DNA of 64,000 nt from positions 372,001-436,000 of the forward strand of contig NZ_CP045455.1 in NCBI RefSeq assembly GCF_030060925.1. Direction: 5' to 3'. Below the pieces are notes generated by a model. That model saw only the letters and a list, made by a program, of their open reading frames with translations, did not search any database and was not told the DNA's origin. Position numbers and translations under genes: made by a program. The first letter of the stretch is position 1. Every line of letters begins with the position of its first letter. Positions 36,329 through 47,072 of the stretch are shown here, in pieces. This stretch comes from Spiroplasma sp. SV19 (GTDB lineage: Bacteria > Bacillota_I > Bacilli_A > Mycoplasmatales > Mycoplasmataceae).

Positions 36329-38409
36329 TACCTTAATTGCATAATTTCTGCCACAATTGCATTAATTTCCTCATCGCTGGTATATGTATATGAGTGTTTA
36401 TTTCCGTTCTTATCCAGATAAACATATAAATAAATATTAACAGTGGTTGTTGTAATGTTAATTTCTTTGTTAATCCCCGCTTTAATTGCCACTAAAGCTG
36501 AATGATAACTATCAAAATAAATATAGGGAATTAAACCTTGATCGGCGCGAATTTGACTATAAATCCGATAAACACTATAAATCCCATCTTGAATAATATT
36601 ATCATAAGCCATCACACCATTATCTCAACTAGCAATTTCTTTGCGGTTAATGTATTTTCCCGTTAAAGTAATTGTTTTATGTAATTTTGCAATAGCATCT
36701 TCTCTACTTTCAGCGGAAATTACACTATTGCCAAAAACATCAAAGGCAAAGTATTTTTTTAATAAAATCCCTTTTTCATATTGAAACTGTTTCTCACGAG
36801 CATCAGCTTCAGTCATTGCTAATGCTAAACCATCTTGTGAGGAAATATCTTGCACATCAAGGTATGTATACATTAACCGTGTATCAACAATCCCCGTTAG
36901 AAAAAGATAGTTATCAACTTGTGCTTTTGTCGCATAAAAGTCATCTCGTAATTTATAAGTTATTTCACCTTTTTCATTTGTTGCGGTTGGACCAGCTAAA
37001 ATTTGTGGCTTTAGACTTTCTTCATAATATTTAACACTTTCATTTAGAGAATAACGATGTCCTTGTTTTCCGTTAACATCGTAAAGAACATCAGCCTTAA
37101 CACCATATTTATTATAAGGAACACCATTTTCATCAACTTTATCTAATTTTAAAAACTTCTCCTCATAGAAACTATTAAATCATAAGTCATAAGCTTGGCG
37201 AACATATTGCGTTGGAATTTCTTGTGGTCTAGTAATATTAATTGGTAATTTTTCTCAACGATATAATTCTTTTTTCGTTGTACTCTTAATGTCATTATCA
37301 TATAACAGTATTGTTGAATCATATTTATTGCTTGCCGCAACTCGTTCTCAGTTGAAATCACTAAATTTTCAACCAATTCCTGAATTGGTTGGCATATAAG
37401 TTAAATCATAAGTTTTACCACCGCTAGAGAAAGTTCTTGTATAGTAATACTTTCCAACTGAATTTCATCCATCATCAGATTGTTTATGAGATTTTCAACC
37501 ATTTCTAGAAGTAAAATCGGCCATATTAAACTTACCTTCAGTATCTCCAATTTCAACCGTCTCTCCAGCATAATAAAATTTTTGACTCCCTTTATTAACA
37601 CTAACTTTAATTAAATTACCATTTCCGGGTGAAAGAAAGATTTTTTGAGTTGTTTTTGTTGCCAAAAAATTAGCATAATTTAATGGTTCATTAATATTAT
37701 TAGCATTTGTTCAAAATGTTCGAAAGTTATTAGCTATAATATTACGCAAACTATCACGCGTCCCATAAATTGGAACTTGACCAGTAAAATTACTTGGTGC
37801 TAAACTATATCCCTCTGTTAAAACACTTTTTAATGCTTTTTGATCTGCTGAATTAAATGCATTATAATAGCGACCATTGACATAGTAATAAAGTGATTTA
37901 TGTAATCCTCCTTTATAAATAAATCCTGCTTTTGCTTCTTCGGGTGAATCAAATCAATTAATAGCATCATAACTATATTTTGACGTAATATTTTTAGTAT
38001 AAGTTTCTAAGGCAATATCTTTTGATAAAGTCGCATTCCCATAAGCATCACGGTAAATTAATTGGTAATTATTAAAATCAATATCATAGACCTTTTCTGG
38101 ATCTAATGTCCGATACTGGTAGTCATTAATAATTTTCCCGGGATTAGATGATGTTTGCATTGTTTCTACTTTATTATTTTGCATAATATAACCATCTAAT
38201 TCTTGTTGTGAATAAAATTTTTGTCCATCATAATTTCATTCTGTTTTAGTATCAACAGTTGTTGATGAGTTTTTAATCATCTTAAATAAGGCTCCTTCTG
38301 GTGATGAAACATCAGTTCCATAATCTGGTGCCGCACTCATTGCTGTTCCAACTGGAGTTACTGTTAAAATTAAACTTCCAAGAAACCCTTTCAATAAATT
38401 AATTGCCAT
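36328..38409 (-). CDS. 693-residue repeat-rich surface protein
   Basis: Signal-peptide-like N terminus (MAINLLKGFLGSLILTVTP, likely cut near MSAA) and no later membrane helix, so probably secreted or held at the surface. The body is built of short degenerate units with an aromatic strand, Gly turn, aromatic, then Ser and a helix: for example YDGQKFYSQQELDGYI, YRDAYGNATLSKDIALETY, YVNGRYYNAF, FDVFGNSVISAESREDA, FDSYHSALVAIKA. Start follows GGGGAGG inside the upstream gene. Thirteen or so Trp are TGA. No known domain; adhesin-like by composition. Confidence 0.75.
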
Positions 38410-41188
38410 TTTCAAGAACCTCCCCTTTACCATTAACGCGTTGCGTATTATCTTTAACTCATTTATAAAAAGCACTTTCGTTACTAAACTGTAAATCACC
38501 AAAGAAAACATAATAATTGATTACTTTATCAGTTTTTAACACAATATCGGAGTTACGATACACATAACTTTTCGCATCATTAGCAGTTAAAAAATAGCGT
38601 TCTTGACCATTAAAAATAACACTATAAACTTTACTTGTTGCCCCAATTTGATGCGCTAATTTATCAAAGCGAATGGTTTTTACCAAATCACTTTGTAAAA
38701 TTGTTTTCGATACTAAGACATTATTCTCAATATAATAATTTTGTTCATTAATTAATGTTGCTTCATCATCATAGTATTTTGTAATACCTTCTAAATCAGT
38801 AAACTTATATTTAATAATAAATTGGTTATTGGTAATCTTTGCTTTCAAACTATTTCTTGCATCAATTGGATTATTGAAGAACTTATCAATCCCATCAAAA
38901 TACATTTTTACTGCTTGCTTTGCAAAGTATTTTGTAAAAATCTGGTTAGTAAATTGCTTTAACTTTTGGAAAGCATCATCAGGATTATCTTTATCTACTG
39001 CAATTTCAGCTGTTTCTTGCTGACTCATGACATTAATATAATAAGAACGAGTTGATAGAAATTGACTTGGATTTGCTAAAATATATTCTTTTAGGTACTT
39101 CTCAGCTTGTTCTTTACCAACAATAATACTTCCTAAAACGACAAAGATCGGTTCTTTTTTCGCTTCTTCATCATTATCACTAACAATGCTTCCATTTGAA
39201 AATAATTCAATTGGCGTTAAATTAACAACATTACTTGGGTTAGTTCCTGACAATGGAATATTTAGAATTGGAATTTCAAACTCAGTTGTTTGATAATATA
39301 ACTTTTGCCCTTTCCCTAAATCATTTTCATAAGTATTAAAACGAAAAGGTGAAACAAGATTACCAATATCTCAAATTGCCTTTGCAAATTGCATTCCTGC
39401 CACAACTTTACCAGCAAATTTAGCTATCTTAGAAACCGGTTTGAAACCAGCTTTCATATCAATTTTTGAACCATCTTTATTAATTGTTAAATTACCACGC
39501 AAAACTTTTGCTACTTCTTGATAGGCTTCTTGCGAACTTAATTTTTCCCCACCAATCACATAATACTTCTGCCCATTTTCTAAATAAGCTTGATATGATG
39601 ACAATACTAACTTAATTTCTGCTTCAGATATGATTTGACTATTCTGATGAATTCGTTGAATCTTATTATATGCATCAAAAATACTATCCCCAATTTGCTG
39701 AATCTTATTAATTACAGTTGTTAACTTGTTTACTTTTGATGGTGATTCATACATAAATTTCGACGGATTAATAAACATATTAATAATATCAGTTAACATT
39801 AATTCTTGGGTTGATGTTAACCCATGCTGATCTTGAAAAATAGCATCCAAACAATCTTGAAACATATCAGTATTACTTTTAATCACATTTTTTAACATTG
39901 TTCGTAACAAATTAATAAATGCCACCGCACTAGTTTCATTCCCAGAATGATTAACGGTTAACGTATAATTATAAACTCGTTGTAAAAAGGCCAATGTTTT
40001 TTCTCAACGACTCATTCCAACGACTCGATTTAAATCAACCTTTAGTTGTTCAAAGCGAAAACCATTATTTTCTTTTCAATAGTCTGTAGTATTTGCCGCT
40101 AAAAATGAATTCTCAAATTTCTTTTCTCCATCCTCCGTATAAGCAAAGAAGTCTCTATTAATATCCCAACTATTATCTTTATTTTCCTCAATTGAATTTA
40201 ACTGCGTGTTAATAAGACTCGAGAAAAGAACAAGTGGTTGCATTATCATATTAATCGTATTGGAACCAACTTTTTTCCAATTATGTTTTAACTTATCTGT
40301 TAAAGTAGTAAACGAATCATCAATTTCAATATACAATGGTCCTGAAAAATTACCACTTAATCCTCGAGAATCAAGATTTAACCAATAAGTTTGGTTTGAT
40401 GGTTGATAAGATTTAATATAATTATTTTTATCACTTTCTGTTAATAACATTTGGGATAAATCAGGATGACTTAATTTTGATCAGCGATAACCATTATAGT
40501 TATATTGAATATCAGTAGTTGATTTTAATCATGATAAAATTTGATCTTTTGTAAAGAAAGATCCCGCCATTTCATAACGATCAGTTTGAATATTGTTATC
40601 TAAGTTTTTTGTGACAATATTTTCTAAATATTGAATTGCTTCATATTTGTTTTGAAATTCAATACTAGTATCATTATTGTTACTATTACCTAATTGATAA
40701 ACCTTCTGAAAATCAGTATAAGTCTGAATTGCCTCTTTTTTTGATAAATAAGCATTACCATCCTTTCCTTTATAAACAGAAGTTAACTGATCAACATTCG
40801 ATGTTAAAACTTGATTAGATAGTTGATTACCACTATCAATTAAATAATTGTACGGATTACGATAAGTATAATATTCCTTGATTGGTGTTTTAGCTATCAT
40901 ATCAGCTTCCAATTTTGCAAAATCATTCATGCCATAACTCTTATTATTGTATAAATAGTAATTATTTTGTGTTGAATATGATTCTACTTTCATATTATTA
41001 TTAACATATTGCATTAAGGCAGCATTTGAACGAAAAACATTGCCATCAAATTTATAATAAACATTATCTGCTGTTTTTCTACTAGCAACTATTGTTGAAA
41101 CAGTTGCAATAACAGTTCCAACACCTAAAATTGAGATTGAACTAAAAATAGAAATAACTTTTTTTGATTTAAAAAATTTATTTATCAT
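38399..41188 (-). CDS. 929-residue repeat-rich surface protein
   Basis: N-terminal membrane segment (residues ~10-34, VISIFSSISILGVGTVI...) then a long external region. It contains the same degenerate module as the 693-residue neighbour: YKFDGNVFRSNAALMQY, YNNKSYGMNDFAKLEAD, YKGKDGNAYLSKKEAIQTY, YVIGGEKLSSQEAYQEV, FNGQERYFLTANDAKSY. A helical middle (residues ~400-560) separates the modules. Four open stretches are joined through TGA Trp codons. ATG overlaps the upstream lipoprotein by 7 bases. Function unknown; candidate adhesin. Confidence 0.78.
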
Positions 41189-42087
41189 TTTATAGTATAA
41201 CTATGTCGATAATCCATTCATAGTTCTACATCTCTTGTTGCTGTTATTTTGTTATTATTCAAATATGAAAAAGTCAAATTTGCTTTCACACGCACACCTT
41301 CAGGGCGACCTACTGGTATTGGTCCTAAGTACTCAAAACTATTAGCAATAGCTTTAATTCTTTTTTCACGATAAAATCATTTTGCATGACTATCTGTCTC
41401 GCTAGAAAAAGCTTGAACATAATGCGCAGAAATTGCTTTTAAAATCTCTGGGTTATTATTTTCCTGATACTTTTTCTGCGGAAATTGCTCATTTCAAAGA
41501 GCAAGCGGACTATCTAATAAATGAGGACGAAAACCTGAAAATTTCTGTGTTCACATTACATCACCTAACTTAATATAATAATTAATATATTCATCAAGTC
41601 ATTGTTGTTCAGCAAATTGTTTAGTTTCGGTAAACTTTAAAACTAAATTTTCCTGTTTGAAATCTATATCATTTTTATTGCTTTTTATTATTACCATAAA
41701 CTTTATTTCATAAGTTTGATTCAAAGTATATTTATAATATACTTTTACATTGCCTAATTTAAAACTATATTCATTTGGTAAATAAGTAAAATAATCATTA
41801 AATTTTTGCCCAAATGTACTGTCAATTAATACATCATAAATATTTGATGCTCAACCATGTTGAATTCGGTCAGTTTCATCTGCAGTCTGAAGTGATTTAT
41901 CCTTAAAGAAGAACTCCCCCGTATACTCAAATGTCTGATTGGCCGCAAAAAAAGCAGTCAAATTTTCTGTTGTAATTGGTACTTTAACATTATTACTATC
42001 ATTATTACCTGTTTGACAACTAACAACTGGCCCCACACCAGCCGCTGTTATTCCCATCGCAGTTAACAACGCTAAAAATTTTTTCAT
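41182..42087 (-). CDS. lipoprotein, first gene of the surface cassette
   Basis: 301 residues. Lipoprotein signal (MKKFLALLTAMG...VGPVVSC), then a domain with ENLTAFFAANQTFEYTGEFFFKD, FTYLPNEYSFKL, NLVLKFTETKQF, and a C-terminal EYLGPIPVGRPEGVRVKANLTF block ending in ELWMDYRHSYTIKW. A clear paralogue is the inverted, broken gene at 45459-46277. ATG at 42087 follows GGAGGAATTAG. The final codon is TGA (Trp) then TAA, overlapping the next ATG. Confidence 0.85.
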
Positions 42088-42141
42088 AAAAACTAATTCC
42101 TCCATTAATATTTTTATTAATTACGATTCTAATATTTTTGA

Positions 42142-42316
42142 TAGAAATAATTTTTTCTAATTTATAAAGTTTAATATTATTAATAATTGATAAGTTACAA
42201 CAACTAATTATTTCAAATAAGTTATTACCATAGTTTTATATAATTTGATATTTTGCTATCAAAGGATATAAGATTATCCTTTTTAAAAATAACATAAACA
42301 ATTATTAAAAGCAATA
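42142..42316. repeat. direct repeat, copy A
   Basis: About 175 bases nearly identical to 45251-45427 (same orientation). Copy A has a decayed version of the hairpin that is perfect in copy B. It lies upstream of the intact lipoprotein gene. Confidence 0.85.
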
Positions 42317-42346
42317 AGTATAATTTTCAAAACAAAAAAAGAAAAA

Positions 42347-42470
42347 AAAGAAAATTTTTGAATTTTCTTTTATGAAATCACCCATATTGCCCTTACGTTT
42401 TAAGGCTTTCCTAGGTTAGACAATACATCTTCAATATTACTGTTATAACCTAGAATTTTATTTTTAAATT
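42347..42470 (-). ncRNA. candidate structured RNA ending in an intrinsic terminator
   Basis: In an otherwise AT-rich gap the minus strand carries CTAGGTTA...TAACCTAG (outer stem), GCCTTA-x5-TAAGGGC (inner hairpin), GGGTGATTTC, then AAAAGAAAATT pairing with AATTTTCTTTT, then a run of T. This is the layout of a short RNA or a leader with a terminator. No ORF covers it and I could not match it to a known riboswitch. Confidence 0.4.
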
Positions 42471-42502
42471 AATACTTATTAAATTATAGATAAAAAAGTA
42501 TT

Positions 42503-43852
42503 TTATTTAAGATTGAATTTAGTTTTAAAAGCTCTATTTTTAAAATAATTTTTAAATTGAAACTGATAATAAAGAATACTAAAACTAATGATTATAATTA
42601 CACTAAATAAAATTATTGGCGTTAAAATTCAAATAAGTGGTTCTTGTAAAAGATGTTGTTCATCAAACATTAAACCAATAAATAATGTTGGCAAGTAACT
42701 AAAAATTACCCCAAAAAAACTCAATAAAATTGTTTGATAAAAAATATGTCAATATATTTTACTTTTTTGATAACCTAGTTTTCTTAATAGTTGATATTCT
42801 GTCCGATTACTAATTATAAAAATTCATAAATAATTAATAGCAATAACAACTGCATAAACACCCATTACATAAAGCAGAACTGTTCCTAAAAATTCTAACG
42901 CATGTTTAAAGACAATTAATTGCTCATGATTATTACTTGGCTCATTAACAACTGTAGGGGTAGAACCAATCCTAAGACCATATAATGAATATATTAAGAA
43001 AAAAATAATAATGATTGTTACTAAAATAATTTGAAATAGTTTATTTAAAGCATTATAAAACTCTTTAATAGCATTTTGAAAATATACGCTCTTTTTACTT
43101 ATTTGAGTAAGTCCTAATAAAATTAGCCTTATAATGTCTTTACCAACTAAACTAAATCCAATAATCATAAATAACCCACCAAATAAAAAAGTAGCACCAT
43201 CTAATCTTGCATTAGAATAATAAATCCCAAAAGCAGAACTAAGGAAGAGACAACCTAATATAATTTTTACTCATCAAATTTTTTTGTTATCTTTATTCTT
43301 ATTGTTTATTTTTGTAATACTAATTGTTTTTACTTTTAAAGTTGCTAAATATAAAAGAGTATTAACCATTATTGTTCCAATAATAACATATCCAACAATT
43401 AATCCTGGATTTTGATATAAAACAAAATTAGAATCAACAATTTCTTTTTGAATCAATATTTTAATAAAATAATTCGCACATGGAAAAGATAATCCAAAAG
43501 CTAGAATTAAAATTGGCAACAAAAAAATAATATTTTCTAAAAAAACTATTCATCGAATTTTACTAATACGAAAACCTAAAATTCTTAAGTTCATGTATTG
43601 TTCTAATTTTAAATTAAAATTTAACTTTAAAATTGTTTTAATTATTAATAACGATATTAAAGTAACTAAACCAAAATAAATGATAAAAAACAACGTTGTA
43701 TTTGTTGTATTAGGTTTTGCACTATTAATAAAGCTAGCTATTAATAAGTTTAAAAATGTGCCAATAAATAATGCTCCAATAAAAAGAGTACAATAAGTTC
43801 CCAATGATATATACCAATTTTTCTTAAATTGATAAATAGTAAATTTAAACAT
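42503..43852 (-). CDS. FtsX/MacB-type ABC transporter permease
   Basis: 449 residues. Helix pattern of FtsX-like permeases: one N-terminal helix (WYISLGTYCTLFIGALFIG), a core of three to four helices, a repeat of that core, and GYQKSKIYWHIFYQTILL, which matches the conserved coupling region before the last helices (compare LGFRISKIRWIVFLENIIF in the first half). The short outer loop means no large MacB periplasmic domain. Overlaps the ATPase gene by 8 bases. Likely exports or extracts lipoproteins or peptides. Confidence 0.85.
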
Positions 43853-44552
43853 TCTTAAATAATGCTTTCATTTTATTTTCAATTTCAGTAAGTTCCATTT
43901 GCTGATGAATTGATTCAATTTGCTGGTTATCAATAAAAATAATTCGATTTGAATATTGAGCAACATATGGATCATGCGTAACAATAATTAATGTTTTTTG
44001 AAAATGTTTAACATTATTAATTAATTCTTTTAAAATCTGATCTCTAGTAATTAAATCTAACGCTCCTGTTGGTTCATCAGCAAAAATAAAATTATTATTG
44101 CCAATTAAAGCCCGAGCAATTGCCACACGTTGTTTTTGCCCACCACTTAAATAATTAATTTTTAAATTTTTTACTTGTTCTAAATTCAAGGATTTTATTA
44201 AATAATCTAACTTGTTATTATCAATCTTTTGTTTATTAATTCTTTGGGTAATTAAAATATTTTCTTTAATTGTTAAATAATCAATTAATTTATAATCTTG
44301 AAAAATGTATGAAATATTTTCTGCCCGAAATTTTGTTAATTTAGGTTCTTTTAAGGTAGTAAGATTTACCCCATTGATTTCAATCAAGCCACTTGATGGT
44401 TTATCAAGCCCTGACATTAAATTCAATAACGTAGTTTTCCCAGAACCACTAAAACCCATAATTGAAATAATTTCTTGGTTATTAATCTCAAGATTAATGG
44501 TATTTAAAATATTATTTTTACTAACATTTTTTATCACTATTGCTTGTGTCAT
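43845..44552 (-). CDS. ABC transporter ATPase, MacB/LolD family
   Basis: 235 residues. Walker A GFSGSGKTTLL, Q-loop IFQDYKLIDYLT, signature YLSGGQKQRVAIARAL, Walker B FIFADEPTGALD, H-loop VTHDP. The EPTGALD and Q-loop forms are those of the MacB/LolD/FtsE group. Pairs with the permease at 42503. Confidence 0.94.
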   Translation of the reverse strand: MTQAIVIKNVSKNNILNTINLEINNQEIISIMGFSGSGKTTLLNLMSGLDKPSSGLIEINGVNLTTLKEPKLTKFRAENISYIFQDYKLIDYLTIKENILITQRINKQKIDNNKLDYLIKSLNLEQVKNLKINYLSGGQKQRVAIARALIGNNNFIFADEPTGALDLITRDQILKELINNVKHFQKTLIIVTHDPYVAQYSNRIIFIDNQQIESIHQQMELTEIENKMKALFKNV

Positions 44553-44583
44553 TCTTTCACCCTTTCTAAAAATATTAGTTATT

Positions 44584-45111
44584 TTAAAAAGTTGGTGGTG
44601 ATAACACCTTTTTAATTTTTAATTTTTTTAAGATATTTTGAATTGCAATGATGCGTAATAATAATCATTGACGACTTTGGTGTTGATTAAAAGATTTTAC
44701 TTCAAAAACAGAACTAATAGTTTTAGAATCAGCAATTAATAATCATTTGATCACAAGGTTTTGTAAAAGAATAATGTCTAAATAATTTTTAAATAAAATA
44801 TAAAAACCTAAAATAAATAAAAATTCATGAAATTGTTTAAAGGTAAAAATTATAAAAGCAATTTGTAGAATAAACATTCATAATGTTAATATTAAAGGAA
44901 AAATAAACCAAGCACTAACTAATATTGCTTTTTTACTAAATTTTTTGTACAGTCATGCTAAAACTAATGCTAATAAAAACCATGGTACTAACATAGAAAA
45001 AAATGGCAACATTAAAAAATATCAACATAAAAATATTAAATATAATGTTGGTAATAACTTTAAATTAAATTGTTGAAACAGCTGACGATAGTTTATTAGT
45101 AATTCCCTCAC
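44584..45111 (-). CDS. small membrane protein upstream of the ABC genes
   Basis: 175 residues with about three to four hydrophobic stretches and a basic C terminus (NILKKLKIKKVL). Read from a GTG at 45111 through TGA Trp codons to TAA. No good ribosome site is seen, so the start is doubtful. Ends 31 bases before the ATPase gene and is probably co-transcribed. Unknown family. Confidence 0.55.
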
Positions 45112-45175
45112 TTTTATTTAATGATAACTTAATTTTTAATTTTTAACAAGTTAACATTAATTTTGCTTATTCACC

Positions 45176-45265
45176 GCTTTACTACTAGCAACTATTGTTA
45201 AACCAGTCGCAACAACAGTTCCGCACCTAAAATTGAGATTGAACTAAAAATAGAAATAATTTTTT
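45176..45265 (-). pseudogene. remnant of the 929-residue surface protein N terminus
   Basis: About 90 bases match the start of the gene at 38399-41188 (the region coding VISIFSSISILGVGTVI...ASRK), with small indels that break the frame after SISILG. Joined to direct repeat B across the shared ATAGAAATAA. It shows a second copy of the cassette existed here and was deleted. Confidence 0.75.
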
Positions 45266-45427
45266 CTAACTTATAAAGTTTAATATTATTAATAATTGAT
45301 AAGTTATAACAACTAATTATTTCAAATAAGTTATTACTATAAATTTTATATCCTTTGATAGTTTTGCTATCAAAGGATATAAAATTATCCATTTTAAAAA
45401 TAACATAAAATAACTATCAAAAGCAAT
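45251..45427. repeat. direct repeat, copy B
   Basis: About 177 bases matching 42142-42316. Contains a perfect 18-bp hairpin (45344-45361 with 45367-45384) that is degenerate in copy A. The hairpin can terminate transcription from the lipoprotein at 45459. Confidence 0.85.
45344..45384. terminator. 18-bp hairpin in repeat B
   Basis: TTTTATATCCTTTGATAG and its exact complement with a 5-base loop; T-rich ends in both directions. Confidence 0.75.
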
Positions 45428-45458
45428 AAAAATTTCTAACACCTTCTTCTCGTCACGA

Positions 45459-46277
45459 CTAAACATGAGAATACTCCATTCATAATTCATAACTTTTGGT
45501 TGCTGTAATCTCGAAATTTTCGAAACTTGTGAAAAGTAAGGTAACTTGCGCACGAACACCTTCTTGGCCATTAGAATCACACGGTGTTGGTCCTAAATAC
45601 TGGTAATCAAGCGTATTTACTTGAAATTGTTTATCTTGATAAAGCCATAAATCTTCTTCGATTCCTTGATTACTAAAAAGATTAGTATAGTATTTTGACA
45701 AAAATCCTAATACTGTGTCATCATTATTTTTTGTAAAAGCTTTTTTATCATCTTCTGTTGTTCATTTTGCAAAAGGGTGATTTGGTAAATGGCCATTATT
45801 TTCAAAACCAGGATATTTTTTTGCTCATAGAAAACTTCCTCAGCTTTCTAAATAATCTAAATAAATCGTTAATCATCGTTGTTCATCATATTGTTTTGTT
45901 TCAGTAAATTGCAATACTAAGTTATCTTGAATAAAATTAAAGTTATTTTTCAAACTAGTAATTTTGAGTTGAAATTTTAAAGAATAAAGCGTATTTAATT
46001 GATAGCTATTAAAATGGGTTAAATTCTTAATTTCAAAGTTATATTCACTTGGCAAATAAGAAAAGTAGTTCCGAATTTTTTGTCCTAAATTTTGATCTAA
46101 CAAACTCTTGAACATATTATCGGTACGATCAGCAGTCATTCGCGCTTTATCCATTTCGCTTTGAAATCGGGCATCCTTAAAGAAAAAATCACCTTTATAT
46201 TTAAAAGTATTATATTTTGTAAAAAATAATGTTAAATTTTCATAATTCAATGGGACTTTCCGGATTGTCATATGATA
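45459..46277 (-). pseudogene. lipoprotein body cut off from its signal peptide by an inversion
   Basis: 272 codons paralogous to the lipoprotein at 41182: YENLTLFFTKYNTFKYKGDFFFKD, FSYLPSEYNFEI, NLVLQFTETKQY, YQYLGPTP, and ELWMEYSHV then stop. No signal peptide or ribosome site precedes it. Reading upstream runs into sequence of a copper ATPase on the other strand. The missing 27-codon start lies at 46980-47060 on the plus strand; joining them gives an in-frame 299-residue lipoprotein, close to the paralogue's 301. Confidence 0.85.
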
Positions 46278-46738
46278 ATGAGACAACAACAAAAGCAATT
46301 GCTACAGAAGTTGGGATTACTAGTTATTATGCTAATGTTTCACCATTAGCAAAAGCAACGATTGTTGAATCCATTCAAGAAACAGGGCAAGTAACAGCAT
46401 ATGTTGGTGATGGAATTAATGATTTAGTGGCGTTGAAACAAGCTGATTTTGCAATTGCGATGGGACAAGGGAGTGAAGTAGCAATTCAAAATAGTGATAT
46501 TACAATTATTAAACCAAATATTTTTAATATTTATAAGGTTTTTGTATTAACAAAATTAACACGGCGCTTAATTTGATGAAACTTCTTTTGAGCTTTTAGT
46601 TATAACTTAATTACTATTCCCTTAGCAATGTTAGGCATTATTCCGCCCCTAATTGGAGCAATTGTGATGGGTGCTAGTCAGTTGTTAGTCTTGTTAAATT
46701 CATTAGTTTTTAATAATTTCAAAGTTAAATTTAAGTAA
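46273..46738 (+). pseudogene. C-terminal piece of the copper P-type ATPase, inverted
   Basis: In the frame DNETTTKAIATEVGI, then ANVSPLAKATIVESIQ, VGDGINDLVALKQADFAIAMG, and final helices to TAA at 46736. This is the hinge motif and last membrane pair of a P1B ATPase. It lacks a start and is the missing end of the gene at 47044; the break falls in MISGDN between Asp and Asn. Confidence 0.9.
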
Positions 46739-46762
46739 AAAGGTATTTTTTAATACCTTTTT
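46737..46762 (+). terminator. terminator after the ATPase tail
   Basis: AAAAAGGTATT pairs with AATACCTTTTT; follows the TAA directly. In the re-inverted orientation it would end the copper ATPase gene. Confidence 0.85.
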
Positions 46763-46979
46763 CATTTTTATTGTGTAATTTGATTTAAAATTTTTTTCAG
46801 CAAAAAATTATCTTTTTTAATATTTTTTGTGTTATTTTTAATATGAGATATATTACGATATATCATTAATAAATAATGTATCAAATCGAATGTAAATAAT
46901 TAAGAAATTTTAATCATTAATAAAATAATAAAAAAGAACAAATAATAAAGAACAATCAAAACGAAAGGATACGAATCAT

Positions 46980-47072
46980 ATGCGGAAATTTTTGTTGTTG
47001 CTAAGTGTGGCAACGCTTTTCACGGCCCCAGTATTAGGGATAGTTAGTTGTAAAGAAACTTATCACCACTAA
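46980..47072 (+). pseudogene. lipoprotein signal peptide separated from its body
   Basis: ATG at 46980 follows CGAAAGGATACGAATCAT. It reads MRKFLLLLSVATLFTAPVLG then IVSCKET, a complete lipoprotein signal with lipobox, before running out of sense (YHH stop) at the inversion junction. About 240 bases upstream are non-coding and should hold the promoter. Confidence 0.85.

Larger units (their letters stand above)
46273..47065. other. inverted segment between two 6-bp inverted repeats
   Basis: TGATAA at 46273-46278 and TTATCA at 47060-47065 bound a ~790-base segment holding the ATPase tail, a terminator, and the promoter, ribosome site and signal peptide of a lipoprotein. Flipping it joins TGT AAA GAA ACT TAT to CAT ATG ACA (lipoprotein) and ATT AGT GGT GAT to AAT GAG ACA (ATPase), both in frame. 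Confidence 0.88.

Noticed and set aside
46229-46272. ATG start for the copper ATPase tail at 46229
   Set aside because: The first codons up to the junction at 46273 are the reverse strand of the lipoprotein body and have no ribosome site; the match to the ATPase begins only at the junction.
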